DNA of 64,000 bases. Origin: Piper betle. Its lineage: Eukaryota > Streptophyta > Magnoliopsida > Piperales > Piperaceae. The position numbers and the translations under genes were made by a program. The stretch is taken from NCBI GenBank assembly GCA_033002965.1, contig JAURVB010000720.1, positions 1 to 64,000 on the forward strand, read 5' to 3'. Numbering within the stretch: the first letter of the stretch is position 1; each line of letters opens with the position of its first letter. Shown here one piece after another: positions 32,913 through 44,652 of this stretch. The notes under the pieces are model-generated. The model saw only the letters and a list, made by a program, of their open reading frames with translations. It searched no databases and had not been told where the DNA came from.

Positions 32913-34830
32913 ATGATAATGAAGGGCGTAGCCTGTGTGAGACTGAGTCAATTCCTTTACCCCAGTTGCACTCGGTGCATGGTGGTCGCTCAGGCTGACC
33001 AGGTTATCCAGAAGGGAAAATAGAACATTTTAAATAATTATACGGACTTGGATATTTTGAACTTGCAGTTGCGACCAATGATCCTAATCTGAACGAGGAC
33101 ATAAAATTCTACATAAGTAAAATTTTATTCGAGTAGAAATGCATGCAACTAAATGACTATATATATATATATATATATATATATCACTATTAAATTTCAA
33201 GAATATTAAATATTAAACTATTAATGTGACATAATCATTTAAATCCTACTTTACATTAATAATCTAGATCATAATTAACACCTAACAAATAATAAAATAA
33301 TTATGAACTTATACCCAAATATTTAATTACTATTATTAATATATTTTTCTTCGGTTATAATTTTTTAATCGCTACTATTACTTATAGCAATTTAATTAAT
33401 TAAGTTGTCCAATTAAATTATTTAAAATAATTTGTATTATTTTAATTCATAAATATTATTAATACAATTATTTTAGATTATTTGACTCTATAAAGTTTCA
33501 AACTTTATTTATTTCCATTATGCTATTTAGGTTCGACGCGAGTGATTACTACCCGACTATTGTTAAATAACTCATTTTCTACATTACTGACTCGTTATTA
33601 AAATAATCACTTTATTTACCTAATATTAAATTTAATATGGTAAAGGTAACATCTTTATTTATTAATTCCTTATAACCGTCCGATTTAATTTACTCACTTT
33701 TATTACGCCGATTAATTATCGACAGTTTATCATTACTGTATTTTTATTATTTATGTCCATGTCGACTTCATCCAATAATTAATTAGTTAGTAACTTTACC
33801 CTATAACCAGTTAAAATAATTATTGTTAAAGATTTATTACAAGTTTGTATTATTTTTAACTCGAGACGGTATCGAGTCAACCAGTATTTAGAGAATTGCC
33901 ACTGCCCTTCTTCTTCTTCTTCTTATTCTCCGGCATGCTCTGTTCTCGACTCCAGGCGCGCTCCAACCTGCTGCCGCCACTGCCGACCACCTCCAGCTGC
34001 CGGCCAACTCCGGCCTTCTTCCAGCCGCGGCAACGCCCGCATCGCCTTCTAGCGGCGCTCTCGCATCAACGATTCCACCGCCGACGAGCATCGCCGCCTC
34101 AATTGGGTGGTCACCTCGTAACCCTCGACCACCTATCTACCTTCCTCGGCCATTTTGGGACCCGTCTCCACCCAAGACGGCTGGATTTCTTCACCCACTG
34201 CCGTCGCCCCTATTTTCGCCGCCGTCCCCTATTTTTGTCTATTCACCACCCCAGGCAGGCATCCACAACCGTGAGATCAACCCTATATTAATCGACGAAG
34301 AGAGTTGGATCATCTTCCAACGTCGGAACGATCGTCGCCACTGATTCCCGACGAGGCTTGCCCGTGCTTGCCCATCTCGCCGAGTAGGGGAAACTCGTCA
34401 GCCATTTTAGTTTCTCCGGTGTAAAAATTATATTTGTTTTCTTATTGATTTTAAACTTTTAATCCTCACGATTATAAAGCTTATTATCAAATTAAAATAT
34501 GCATGCAGGAAAATTAAGAAGAGGGAGATAGTAAGAATACCTAAGCAAGGAAGAAGACACGCCGGCAAGGAAGAGGAGAAGAGAATACAAATGAAGGCTA
34601 GGGTGGAGGACGTCCTTCATAAATGAAATGACGGCTAGGGTTTGTGGAAACACACCAACACCCGTATTTAATTCCTTTAACCGGGTAACCGGGTAAAGAA
34701 TAAAATATTTAACCGGGTAGACTTAACTGGGTAGAGAATATAATATAATTAATATTAATTCTCTAATGTTCGATCTTTCCCTGCCCAAGTCGAATATATT
34801 AAAAAAATTTTTTTTCCCACGGTCTTTACA
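32101..34830 (-). mobile_element. LTR-B, minus strand, left end truncated
   Basis: It ends CACGGTCTTTACA, the reverse of the LTR-B start. Reading leftwards it has the TTCGA/TCGAA pair, three to four AACCGGGTA words, TGACGGCTAGGGTT, a leader with the splice-donor-like CTTAGGTATT, the GC-rich block (33896-34400), AT-rich body, TA run (33159-33184) and then a 33-bp minisatellite instead of the 30-bp array of the other LTR-B copies. The LTR 3' end is lost at the LTR-A junction. Confidence 0.85.
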
Positions 34831-34832
34831 AT

Positions 34833-35345
34833 TGTGAGATCCCTCAACATAGTCTTACATCTAATACCTACCGGGAAAAGATCCTGTTTATAAGTGGGAA
34901 TAGACTATAGATCTTTAGCTTGGGTTAACCATTTTAAAGAAATGACTTAGGCCCATTATGTTGCACTTTGGGCCGAGTCGTTACAGATGGTATCAGAGCA
35001 ACCTAGGCTACACTAAGGACGTTCACTAGGCTGCCGGTCACGGGCCAGAAAGGTCATGGGCTGGGGCTAGCAACGGGCTGGACTAGGGACGTTGGCTAGG
35101 ATGCTGGTCACGGGCCAGAAAGGTCGTGGGTTGGGGCTAGCAACGGGCCAAGTATAGGCATTTCGGGGACAAAATTTCCTAAGGTGGGTGGATTGTGAGA
35201 TCCCTCAACTTAGTCCCACATCTAATACCTACTGGGAAAAGATCCTGTTTATAAGTGGGAATGGACTATAGATCTTTAACTTGGGTTAACCATTTTAAAG
35301 AAATGACTTAGGCCCATTACGTTGCACTTTGGGCCGGTCGTTACA
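34833..35345 (+). mobile_element. TRIM-D, plus strand
   Basis: LTRs at 34833-34985 and 35194-35345, primer site TGGTATCAGAGC at 34988-34999, and a 208-bp internal region that carries the GGTCACGGGCCAGAAAGG motif twice. It ends with AAGGTGGGTGGAT before the right LTR. The flanks (ACAAT and TGTAT) do not match, so a deletion or recombination affected one side. Confidence 0.9.
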
Positions 35346-36293
35346 TGTATAATTACAAGAAACAATTAATATATTCCACAACATCTGAATTATGTCTTTT
35401 AGTGATTATGAGCCTATGTCGAGCTCTTAATATGCTGGGAGGGTGGCCGCCCATCTAGCTACAATCCCATGTATGCACACACATGCTACGTGGCCTTCGG
35501 CCTGTAGTTACCGATGTTTTCCATTGACTCACCCTCTCGATATCACAAATGCATAATGAGCCGTCTAGCGCCACTATGCCCTGCACCCCTTCTGGCATGG
35601 TGGCTGGTATTTAATCTTTCAGGGGGTGCTGCTCTGTGTCAGATTGAGTCAATTCATCCGATTGTGCTTGGCACATGGTGGTCGAATATGAACTCAAGTC
35701 AACTAAGACTCCCACATAGTAATTTTTTTAAGGGTGCTGCCATGTGTCGGACTGAGCCAATTCTTAGACCCCAGTTGCGCTCAGCGCATGGTGATCAAAT
35801 GTAGACTCAGGCTGACCAAGACTCCCAAATCAGAAATATATAACATTTCAAATAATTATACGGACCTGGTATAGTGATGAGAAACCCGCAACTATGACAC
35901 ACAATCCTAAAGTCTTCCCTTTATGAGTCAAATGCGCTCACAAACTATCCAAAGGATGTTTCATTTAACATTAACAGAACTCTCCTTTATATAGAAGATT
36001 ATCTGTGGAATTCAAGAAGTCACTATATTAAAGTTTATTAATATGTGTGGAACTCAAAAAGTCATTTGTGTGATAGCGTAAAGTCAAAATAAATAATTAT
36101 TAAGGTAGTACGAATGAATGTAAAATCCTAAAAATATTATATATATCATTATATTGATATGCTAAAGGACAAATTGATAATTTGTAATATTAATTTTTCA
36201 AGAATTAATTTAATTAAATAATATTTATGGTTCATTCTAAAATTTACAAAATCCTAAATAAAATAACCTAATTATCTTTTTCAGGGTTTTACA
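35346..36293 (-). mobile_element. LTR-E, minus strand, left end truncated
   Basis: Reverse match to 17111-18000: shared dispersed module near 35650-35830, TATA box in reverse (CTTTATATAG, about 35985-35994), ends CAGGGTTTTACA. It abuts a gypsy RT at 36294. Confidence 0.82.
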
Positions 36294-37352
36294 CCTGTTC
36301 TATTCTTGGAAAAGATAGATGGATCACTGCGATTATGTGTAGACTACCGGGGATTGAATAGAGTAACTATCAACAACAAGTAGCTAGTTCCTTTCATAGC
36401 TGATTTGTTTGACAAACTTAGTGGAGCGAGGGTGTTAACAAAGCCGAACCTAAGGTCTGGATATTTGCAAGTCCGAATTGCACTCGAGGATGTTCCGAAT
36501 ATGACTATGGTTACAAAGTCTAGGACATATGAATTCCTTGTGATGCCGTTTGGTCTAACCAACGCACCAGCTACTTTTGTAATCTGATGAATGACGTCTT
36601 CCATGACTTCATTGACAAGTTCGTAGTGGTGTATATCGATGACATAGTCGTGTACAGTGAGTCCATGGAGGAGCAATGGGGTCACGTCAGACAGGTTTTG
36701 AATCAGCTGAGGGAGCAATAGCTTTTTGTGAAAAAGGAAAAATGTGAGTTCCGCCAAGGGGAGATCAGCTTCATAGGGCATCAAAATGGCCAAGGGAAGG
36801 TGCGAATGGAGGAACCTAGGTTGAAGGCTATAATTGAGTGGCCTGAGAGGATGAAGGTAACAGAGTTGAGGAGATTCTTAGCTTTTGCCAATTACTATAG
36901 AAAGTTCATACATGGGTACAACCATGTAGTGTCACCGCTAACTGACTTGTAGTGGAAGAGCCAGTCATGGGTGTAGTTGAAGCCATGCCAAGCGGTTTTT
37001 GATGAGCTGAAGGCTGCGATATCATCAGACCCAAATTTGAAATTGCCAGATTTTGGAAAACCGTTTGAAGTGGTGACGGACACTTCAGACAGAGCTGTGG
37101 TAGGTGTACTACAGCAAGATGGGCATCCAATTGCCATCGAGAGCTGGAAGCTGAAGGAGGCTGAGACGAGGTATTGAGCCCATGAAAAGAGGATACTGGC
37201 CGTGGTGCATTGTTTCAGAGTTTGGCGAGTTTACTAGTTGGGATCCAAGTTCATTGTCATCACCAACAATGTAGCAAACACTTTCATCAAGACCCAAAAG
37301 AAGTTGTCTCCATGACAAGCAAGGTGGTAGGAGTTTCTGGCGGAGTACAACT
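36294..37352 (+). pseudogene. Second gypsy lineage, RT and RNase H
   Basis: A gypsy pol clearly different from the Tekay-like one (SGARVLTKPNLRSGYLQVRI, MTMVTKSRTYEFLVMPFG). RT keeps YIDD (about 36632-36643). Stops fall at about 36380, 36719, 36950 and 36976, and a one-base change splits the frame near 36585. RNase H keeps the first aspartate (VTDTSD), but the glutamate expected in HEKELLAV is arginine (HEKRILAV) and the aspartate of VTDNVAN is asparagine (ITNNVAN). The line stops at EFLAEYN and resumes at 56708 after a 19-kb insert. N-terminal RT and everything before it is lost at the LTR-E junction. Confidence 0.9.
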
Positions 37353-37465
37353 ATAACGACCCACCCTAACCGGCCGCGGGTTACTAAAAATATAAATAAT
37401 GTAATAATAACATTCAAGAACATGAATCGTAATACGGCAAATAAGTCTAGAAATTTATAATTCAT
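37353..37465 (-). mobile_element. LTR 3' end fragment, minus strand
   Basis: It starts TATAACGACCCACCC, a mutated TGTAACGACCC end, and matches the last 113 bp of LTR-F in reverse. It is joined directly to the RT of the same minus-strand element, so RNase H, integrase and most of the 3' LTR were deleted. Confidence 0.8.
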
Positions 37466-37799
37466 AAAAATAAATCGTGTTCGGAAAGCGGTTTTCTATA
37501 TGTCTGACTCCTTTACTCGCAACCGGTGATAACCAAACCGCAAGTCTATCTTAGAAAATACTCCGGCTGTTTTTAGCTAATCAAACAAGTCATCAATCCT
37601 CGGTAAGGGGTACCGATTCTTGACTGTCACTTATTTGAGTTGGCGATAGTCAATACACAGTCGAAGTGATCCATCCTTCTTTTTCACAAAAAGAACAGGG
37701 GCTCCCCAGGGTGAAGTACTTGGTCGGATGAAACCTACCTCCAAAAACTCTTCTACTTGACTCTTTAACTCCTTGAGTTCTGCTGGAGCCATATGGTAT
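37466..37799 (-). pseudogene. Minus-strand Tekay-like gypsy RT, fingers
   Basis: Reads leftwards [19 protein letters not shown], then [18 protein letters not shown] and LPRIDDLFD, ending AFRTRF at the fused LTR end. There are stops after RQLK, at LFD* and at ESDI*. It continues the protease-side piece at 40442, the two being separated by a solo LTR-F. The palm with YVDD is deleted. Confidence 0.9.
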
Positions 37800-37812
37800 T
37801 GTAAAAACTAAG

Positions 37813-37858
<46 letters not shown>

Positions 37859-40441
37859 GACTCGATCGGGGAAGGATCGAACGTTAGAGAAATTATTATT
37901 ATAATTATTATTATTATTTAAATTATATTCTCTACCCAGTTAAATGTTATATTTTTTTTTACCGAGTAAAATGAAATGCTGATGTTAGGGTGTTTTCCCA
38001 TACCCTAGCCATCATTTTCATTTTACTTTGTGAGGGGCGTCATCTTCACCCTAGCCACCTATTTCTCCTTTTCATGCATTTCATGATCGCCATGCTAGTT
38101 TTCTATTGTTTCATCAATTCATGACTGCCATGCAAATTACTATTGTTTCATCAATTCATGACCGCTTTGCTTTTTCTGTTTCTTCATCAATGTCCTATGC
38201 TATGTAATTGGTCAAATTAGGATCCTTTCCTGTTGCTTCATCAATGTCCTATGCTATGTAATTGGTCAAATTAGGATAATTGAGTTGTAGTCCCTAGCAA
38301 ATTATGAGTTCTATGCATGGGGTTTGGATAGTGGGCAACACTTTGGGGGATTCTACGCATCCATACAAGTTCATCGGCCAAGGCTCATGCCGTGCATGCT
38401 CACAACACTCGGCCTTGATGTTGGGTTGTGGTGCAGGGAGAAGGGCAGCATTCCCGGCGATGATGCTGGTCGGAAGGAGTTCGCCTTGCGTTCCCGGTGC
38501 TGCTGCTGACCTGACGTTGCGCGCCTTCATGCAGAACAGCATTCGCCTTGGATAGTTGCTGTAATGTACGAGCTTTAGGCTTCCAATTGGATTGCTAGGT
38601 AAGGGAAGCAGTTAGTGAAGGACGTGATCTGGTTTTGGGTTGCAGAAGAAGAAGTTGTGGTTTGGTTTGTGCCAAAGATGAGGTGAGGAGAAGAGAAGAG
38701 CGTCGGGGAAGAAGAACATGGCAAACTTGTAAATAAGGGTTGACTCGACACCGACTCGAGTTAAAAATAATATTAACTCATAATTAATCCTTAAAAATTT
38801 ATTATTTTAATGGTTATGGGTTACAATTGCTAAACTAATTAATTATCGTACAAAATTGCCATGAGTAATAAAAATACGGCAATGATAAACTGCTGGGAAT
38901 TAATCGGTGTATTATAAGCTATTAAATTAAATCAAATGGTTATAAGTGATTAATGAAATAATTATTTCACCTTTACCATATTAAATTTAATACTAGGGTA
39001 GCATAAAATCACAAGCGTTGAACCTAAATAGCATAATGAAAATAAATAAAGTTCGAACCTTTATTGAGTTGAATAATTTAAAATAATTGTATTAGTAATA
39101 TCTTTGAATTAGGATAATACAAATCATTTTAAATAATTTAATTGAATGACTTAATTAATTAAATTGCTACTAATAATGATAATGATTAAATTTTAAGACC
39201 GTAAATTAAATCGTCAAGATCGGGGCATCTCAAAGGAAAATATACTAATAATAGTAATTAAATACTTGTTTATAAGTTAATAATTATTTTATCATTAGTG
39301 AAGTGTGAATTATGATTTAGATAATTAATTTAAAATGTAAAGTAGGACTTAAATGATTCTGTCACACGAATAATTTAATTTTTAAGATTGTTGAATGTTG
39401 CAGGCTTTATGTTGTTGAATTTTAATAATGATATATATATATATTAGTCATGTAGTTGCATGCATTCCCATTCGAATAAAATTATACTTATGTATAACTT
39501 TATCTTCTTATTCAGATTATGATCGTTGGTCACGAATGCAGGTTCACTTACGAATTGTCCAAGTCTATATAATAATTTGAAATGTTATATTTTCCCTTTT
39601 TGGCAACCCTGGTCGGCCTAAGCCAAGATTCGACCACCATGCACCGAGTGCAACTGGAGTCAAGGAATTGACTCAGTCCGACACGGGGCCGCACCCTTTA
39701 AAATTACTATGTGGGAGTCTTGGTCGACTTACGTTCATATTTGACCACCATGCACCGAGCGCAACCGGGGTCAACTCAATTCGACGTAGGGCAGCATCCC
39801 CTGAAAGATTGAATACTTGCCCCCATGCCGAATGGGGTGACAGGGCGCAATAGTGCAAGATGGCTCATTATGCACTTGTGATATTGAGAGGGTGAGTCAA
39901 TGGCAAATATCGGTAACTACATGTCGTGGGCAACGTAGCACATGTTTGCATGCATGGCATTGTAGCTGGATGGGGTGGCCACCCCTCCCAGTATATTAAG
40001 AGCTCAGCGTAGGCTTATAACAACTAAAAGTCTCGAGAAATGATAATAGGGATTATATTGACTTGTTTCATTTAATTATGCGGCTTAGTCGTTTTATCAC
40101 TAACGCGGAATTGCCTCTGCAAGTGAACAACTTTGGAGTGAAGAGTGGTTGGTGTTTCATTTATCAACGAAGGTTTGGTGAATTGATAATAAATTGAACT
40201 TCCTTTTTATTCTCTTGTGTTATAAATGTGGCTATGGGAAACGGTCTGAGACTATGGGACTTTGAGTTAGTTTATTTTATGCATTGTCACATGCTATCAG
40301 AACATGTTTTATTTTTATGATTTATAAATTCTAGACTTATTGCCGTATTAGAATTCATGTTGTTGATTCATGTTCTTAAAGTTATGTTTACATCAATCAT
40401 ATTTTAAGTAACACCCGGGCCAGTTAGGGTGGGTCATTAAA
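37800..40441 (+). mobile_element. Solo LTR-F, plus strand, TSD GGTAT
   Basis: 2,642 bp, TGTAAAAACTAAG to GGGTCATTAAA (mutated CA end), flanked by GGTAT (37795-37799 and 40442-40446). Its removal rejoins the minus-strand pol between KAPY and HMAPAE. It has a TA run (37815-37855), the TTCGA/TCGAA pair, ACCCAGTTAA, CCTAGCCATCAT, an AT-rich body, a diverged two-copy CGACCACCATGCACCGAG module (39600-39830), and a changed hairpin GCGGAATTGCCTCTGC near 40106. Confidence 0.93.
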
Positions 40442-41050
40442 GGTATGGTGCTTTAGAAATAAGTGTTACTCCTGGTGCTAGGTTAATGGCAAACTTCACT
40501 ATCCGCTTAGGAGGTAACCCTGAAGGTTCGTCTAGGAATACATCGAGAAACTCTGCTACCACAAGAATCAAGGACAACTCTTTGGGTTTTGACTCAGACT
40601 CAACTAAGTTAGCCAAAATGGCTTTACTACCCTCACCAAACAAATTGACTGTCTCACTGATAGACACAATACAAGAAGATGGATCATGCAATGATCCTTG
40701 GAAAATGACTCTCATCTCACAATTACATGGTTTTGTCACCACTGTCTTCCCTTTACAGTCAAGAAAAGTCTGGTGTGCAAACAACCAATCCATTCCCAAT
40801 AGTACATCATACCCTTTTACCCCATAGATGATAAAGTTCTACACATACCTTGTATATCTAAGGATAGGTTAGTCACTCCCAAAGTTGTGACTTCAGTGTC
40901 TCTCGTTGCAGTAGTGACTCTATAGGACTTGGATAATGGGGATGCTTGGAGTCCTAACCTCTTGATTATTTGAGATGAAATGAATGAATCTGTACACCCC
41001 GAATCAAATAAAACATCCACAATGACTCCTTCGATTAGAATTTTACCTCA
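40442..41050 (-). pseudogene. Minus-strand gypsy protease and protease-RT linker
   Basis: The aspartic protease that cuts the polyprotein. Reading leftwards, VLFDSGCTDSFIS keeps the DSG catalytic motif (about 41000), followed by TTLGVTNLSLDIQG. After a break near 40820, GMDWLFAHQTFLDCKGK and GLPPKRIVKFAINLAPG lead to RT. Open frames are 40817-41020 and 40437-40799. It belongs to the same element as 37466-37799 and the gag at 41051-42317. Confidence 0.9.
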
Positions 41051-42317
41051 GACAGTGTGATCATCCTCCTCAATGACGGCGACTTCAATTATATAGAGTT
41101 TCGTCTTCCCTTTGTTTGCCAATTGTGCAGGTGTCAGGGAGCAAATAGGAGCTGGTGCCTTCCCTTTCTCAGGCTGCTCATGTTGTTGCATCGGAGGCTG
41201 ACAACACTCCCTCTATATGTGTCCCATCCTTTTGCCGTTGTAGCACCTACGGGGCTCCCTGATTTCCCTGAATGCATCTTGTTGCAATTTTGACATCGCC
41301 CCAACGGGATATCCTCAAACTTCCTTTTAAGGTTCCTCTCTATGTTCCCTCAGTAGTTCTACTGCTGGTGTCCTGCTGAGCTATTTTGGTTACAAACAGG
41401 GTTGGCATTTTTGTGCTGTGAAGTAAACTTTCCTTGCTTCTGTGCCCGGTCATACTCGAACATCTAATTCCTGGGAAGTGGCTAAATCGATCACCATGGG
41501 TATCATACTCCTTGGCACTGTAGCAATCCTACCCCTCAATTTTGGCTTCAATCCCCAAAAGAATTTGTCAACTCTAGCCTTATCCGTTGCTAGAATCCCA
41601 GATGCAAAATGCACCAGCAGTAAGAATTTCTTGGCATATTCCCGGAGTGAATCCTCCCCTTGAACCAAATTGGTGAACTCTAGTGCTTTCTTCTGGACAA
41701 CGGGCTCTGGAAAATATTGTCCATTGAAAGCTGCCACAAATTCCGCCCACGTGATGGAAGAAATCTTACGTCGATGGAATGTGGTTTTTCCATGGATTTC
41801 CACTAGTAAGATGCTTCCTTCTGAAGCATGCATATTGCCAACCTCACTTGATGGCAGTGGGGCACAGACAGAGCCCTAAACGCTTTTTCGGTAATGTCTA
41901 TCCAGCTCTCCACCTTCATTGGATTAATTCCTCTAATAAATGCCTCAGCTCCATTCTTCCTGAACTTTTCCACTGTGTAATGGTCACTATCATCAACAGC
42001 TGGCTGCAACACTTGTCAGACTACCCGTGGCACTGGGTTTGGCAGCTCCCTCGCTCGCCCGAGTCTGCTAACCCTGCCCGCCCTTGGGCACACCCCTGAC
42101 TACCATTTGGGGTGATGCTGGGACCCACTGCTGAGTTTGAGGCTCCATTCCCAGCTACCACTCCTGGTAACTATTGAACAATATTTTGAACCACAGAATT
42201 TGTATTTTCTGAAGCCTGTGCCAATCCCTGTTTGGCTATCAGGATCTGGGTCAATACACTTTATGTGTTCAAATTTGACTGAGTAGATCAGTTTGAATGT
42301 CTACGAGTGGTTGCCAT
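41051..42317 (-). pseudogene. Minus-strand gypsy gag
   Basis: The start codon is at 42317-42315 (MATTRRH-like start), directly after TTTCAG. The gag domain reads AEAFIRGINPMKVESWIDITEKAF in one frame (to about 41803), then, after a frameshift between 41803 and 41833, FVAAFNGQYFPEPVVQ and LVQGEDSLREYAKKFL. A zinc knuckle region near 41200 is degraded: MGHI*REC remains, with a stop inside and one cysteine lost. It matches the gag of the LTR-B element (48095-48487) closely, so both belong to one gypsy clade. Confidence 0.88.
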
Positions 42318-42451
42318 CTGAAACGTCAAAAATTTTTCCCATCATGGTTCATTAATATGTTCTTTTTCAGTTATGACTTAGGTTTATTAGCGAATAAATT
42401 TGTTAATTAATAACATAAAACATTGGGAAAAGATAAGCTTGTCAGAAACCA

Positions 42452-42464
42452 GGCTCTGATACCA
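42452..42464 (-). other. Primer-binding site of the minus-strand gypsy
   Basis: Minus strand TGGTATCAGAGCC, about 135 bp before the gag ATG. Directly to its right lies a TRIM-T LTR end rather than a gypsy LTR. Confidence 0.88.
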
Positions 42465-42466
42465 CT

Positions 42467-42850
42467 TGTTGGGCCATTTGGGCCCCCAACCAAGCTCCGA
42501 AACCACTGTTGGGCCCTTTGGGCCCCCAAAAGGACTTTAAACAACCAAAGGAAACTCGCAATAGGTGTCACGGGCCTATCTTAATCCAAAAGCTAGCTCA
42601 AGGAATAAGGCTTTCCCATTAGCCTATTTACATGTCACCAACAACCTCTACGATCGATGTGGGATAAACCCAACAACTCCCCTTCACACATCGGGCGTGG
42701 CCCGAAACCAACATCGTCTGACACACTCCCTTTAAATCAGACGACACCCACCTGCCAAACTCCTCTTCAAATCATCAGGTGGAACCCATAAGGAAACAAC
42801 AACAATTGGTGTAGGCAAACCTAGCTCAAACTTGGTTCTGATACCACTTT
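42467..42850 (-). mobile_element. TRIM-T, minus strand, 5' LTR missing
   Basis: The LTR is 42507-42675 (minus strand TGTTGGGTTTATCCCACATC to GGGCCCAACA), preceded by a purine tract AAGGGGAG. The internal region is 42676-42833 and a primer site (GGTTCTGATACCAC) lies at 42834-42847. To the left, a second short LTR end (42467-42489) and a decayed primer site (42491-42505) are repeated before the gypsy primer site. No coding. Confidence 0.82.
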
Positions 42851-43575
42851 GCCCTTCTGACCCAACGCGTATGCTACCACATTCGCTTTCCATGGGTGGT
42901 CTAAGATTTGGAAGTCGTAGTCCTTCAAATACTCAAGCCACTGCCTCTATCGAAGGTTAAGATCATTCTAGGTGAAGATATACTTCAAACTCTAGTGGTA
43001 AGTGAAGACTTTGAACTGGGCTCCATACAAGTAGTGTCTCCAAATCTTTAGGAAAAAACCACTGTTGTGAGTTCCAAGTCATGGGTTGCATAATTTTGCT
43101 CATGCTTCTTCAATTGACGAGAGGCATGGGCCACCACTTTACCTCCTTGCATAAGGACTCATCCTAAACCCAACAGGGATGCATCACTGAAGACTATGAA
43201 TCCTTCATTACCATTTGGCAATGTCAAGACTGGTGCAGTTGTTATACTCTTCTATAGAGACAGGAAACTCTCCCCACACTTACTACTCCATTCGAACTTG
43301 ACTCCCTTCCTTGTGAGTTTGGTCATCGGCGATGCTACTAAGGAGAAGTCTATGAATTTCCTGTAGTAACCCACTAAACCAAGGAAGCTTTTGATATCAG
43401 TGACTGACTTGGGTTGTCCTCAATCAGTGACTTCTTTCACTTTTGATGGATCCACTTCAACTCCGACCTTTGAGATAATATGACCAAGGAAGTTTACCGC
43501 CTTCAACCAGAAGTCACACTTTGATAGCTTGGCGAGTAGTTGATTTTCTCTCAGAAATTGAAGAGTAAGGGTAAG
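42851..43575 (-). pseudogene. Inverted gypsy RT thumb and RNase H segment
   Basis: Minus strand: [55 protein letters not shown], then NVVAYALGQKGK at the left edge. Several frameshifts and stops. It is in opposite orientation to the integrase that starts at 43576, although in the protein one ends (KGK) about where the other begins. Confidence 0.85.
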
Positions 43576-44382
43576 TAGCTAGCTACACTGTGGGCTATGT
43601 CAGCAGAAGTGGTGGCTATCAACCCTGTGGAGCAACTAACAGGGTTACTGGCTAATAGTGTGATCTGATTTAGAGAAAGGTTGTGTGTACCCAAGGATGA
43701 TGCACTGAGGCGGAATATCTTGGAGGAGGCTCATCGCTCAAAGTTCTTGATACACTCTGGAGTTACTAAAATATATCAGGATTTAAAGCGAACCTACTCG
43801 TGGATTGGGATGAAGAGGGATGTTGTGGATTTTGTCACTAAGTGTCGGACTTTCCAACAGATCAAAGCCCAATATCAACTACCTCAAGGACTATTGCAAC
43901 CTTTAGAAATACCAACTTGAAAATGGGAGTGTGTCACATGCAATTTTATTGCAAAACTCCCAAGGACTCAAAAGAAGCATAACTCCATATGGGTGGTTGT
44001 ACTAAGGTAGCTCAGTTCATCCCCACGAAATCAATGAGGACAACGGAATACCTAGTAGGATTGTATGTCAACAATATTGTCAAGTTGCATGGGATTCCAA
44101 AGGAGATAGTCTCCGACCGAGATTCCCTGTTTACCTCACATTTTTGGGAAGCTTTCCAAAAAGCCATGGGGACCCAAATCAAGTTGAGTACAACATATCA
44201 TCCCCAAGCTGATGGTCAGAGTGAGAAGACTATTCAAACTTTGGAAGATTTGTTGCGAGCTTACATTCTTGACTGGAGAGGTGACTGGGAGAAACACTTA
44301 GCCTTGGCTGAATTGACCTACAATAACTCTTATCAAGCCAGTATAGGGATGGCACCATTTGAAGCCTTATATGGTAGGCCCT
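43576..44382 (+). pseudogene. Gypsy integrase, N-terminal and core (continues at 52820)
   Basis: Zinc-binding region EEAHRSKFLIHSGVTK, then KRDVVDFVTKCRTFQQ, where the second cysteine of CxxC is phenylalanine. The core lost the codons of VDRL (deletion near 43995) but keeps IVSDRDSLF and DGQSEKTIQ, the second aspartate and the glutamate of the DD35E triad. Frames are 43681-43920 and 43989-44387. The line stops in ALYGRP because the LTR-B element is inserted at 44383 and resumes at 52820 (RSPSCWLEST). Confidence 0.92.
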
Positions 44383-44536
44383 TGTAAAGACCGTGAAAAA
44401 AAAAAATTGGACGTGGACGCTGTTCAGGAAGGACCAAACGTGTTATATATTTTTTTACCCCGGTTAAGTCTACCCGGTTAAATATTTTATTATTTACCCG
44501 GTTACCCGGTTAATGGAATAAAATACGGGTGTTGGT

Positions 44537-44652
44537 GTGTTTCCACATACCCTAGCCATCATTTTACTTTATAAAGGACGTCCTCCACCCTAGCCTTCAT
44601 TCGCATTCTCTTCTCCTCTTCCTTACCGACGTGTCTTCTTCCTTGCTTAGGT
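44537..44652 (+). promoter_or_regulatory. LTR-B core promoter and leader start
   Basis: The block GTGTTTCCACATACCC, then CTAGCCATCAT, is followed by TATAAAG at 44570-44576, so RNA would start near 44600. A CT-rich leader follows, with CTTAG|GTATTC at 44646-44656, a plausible splice donor. The same order occurs in the 3' LTR (TATAAAG 50634-50640, GT at 50705), in minus LTR-B copies and, with changes, in LTR-A and LTR-F. Confidence 0.7.
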
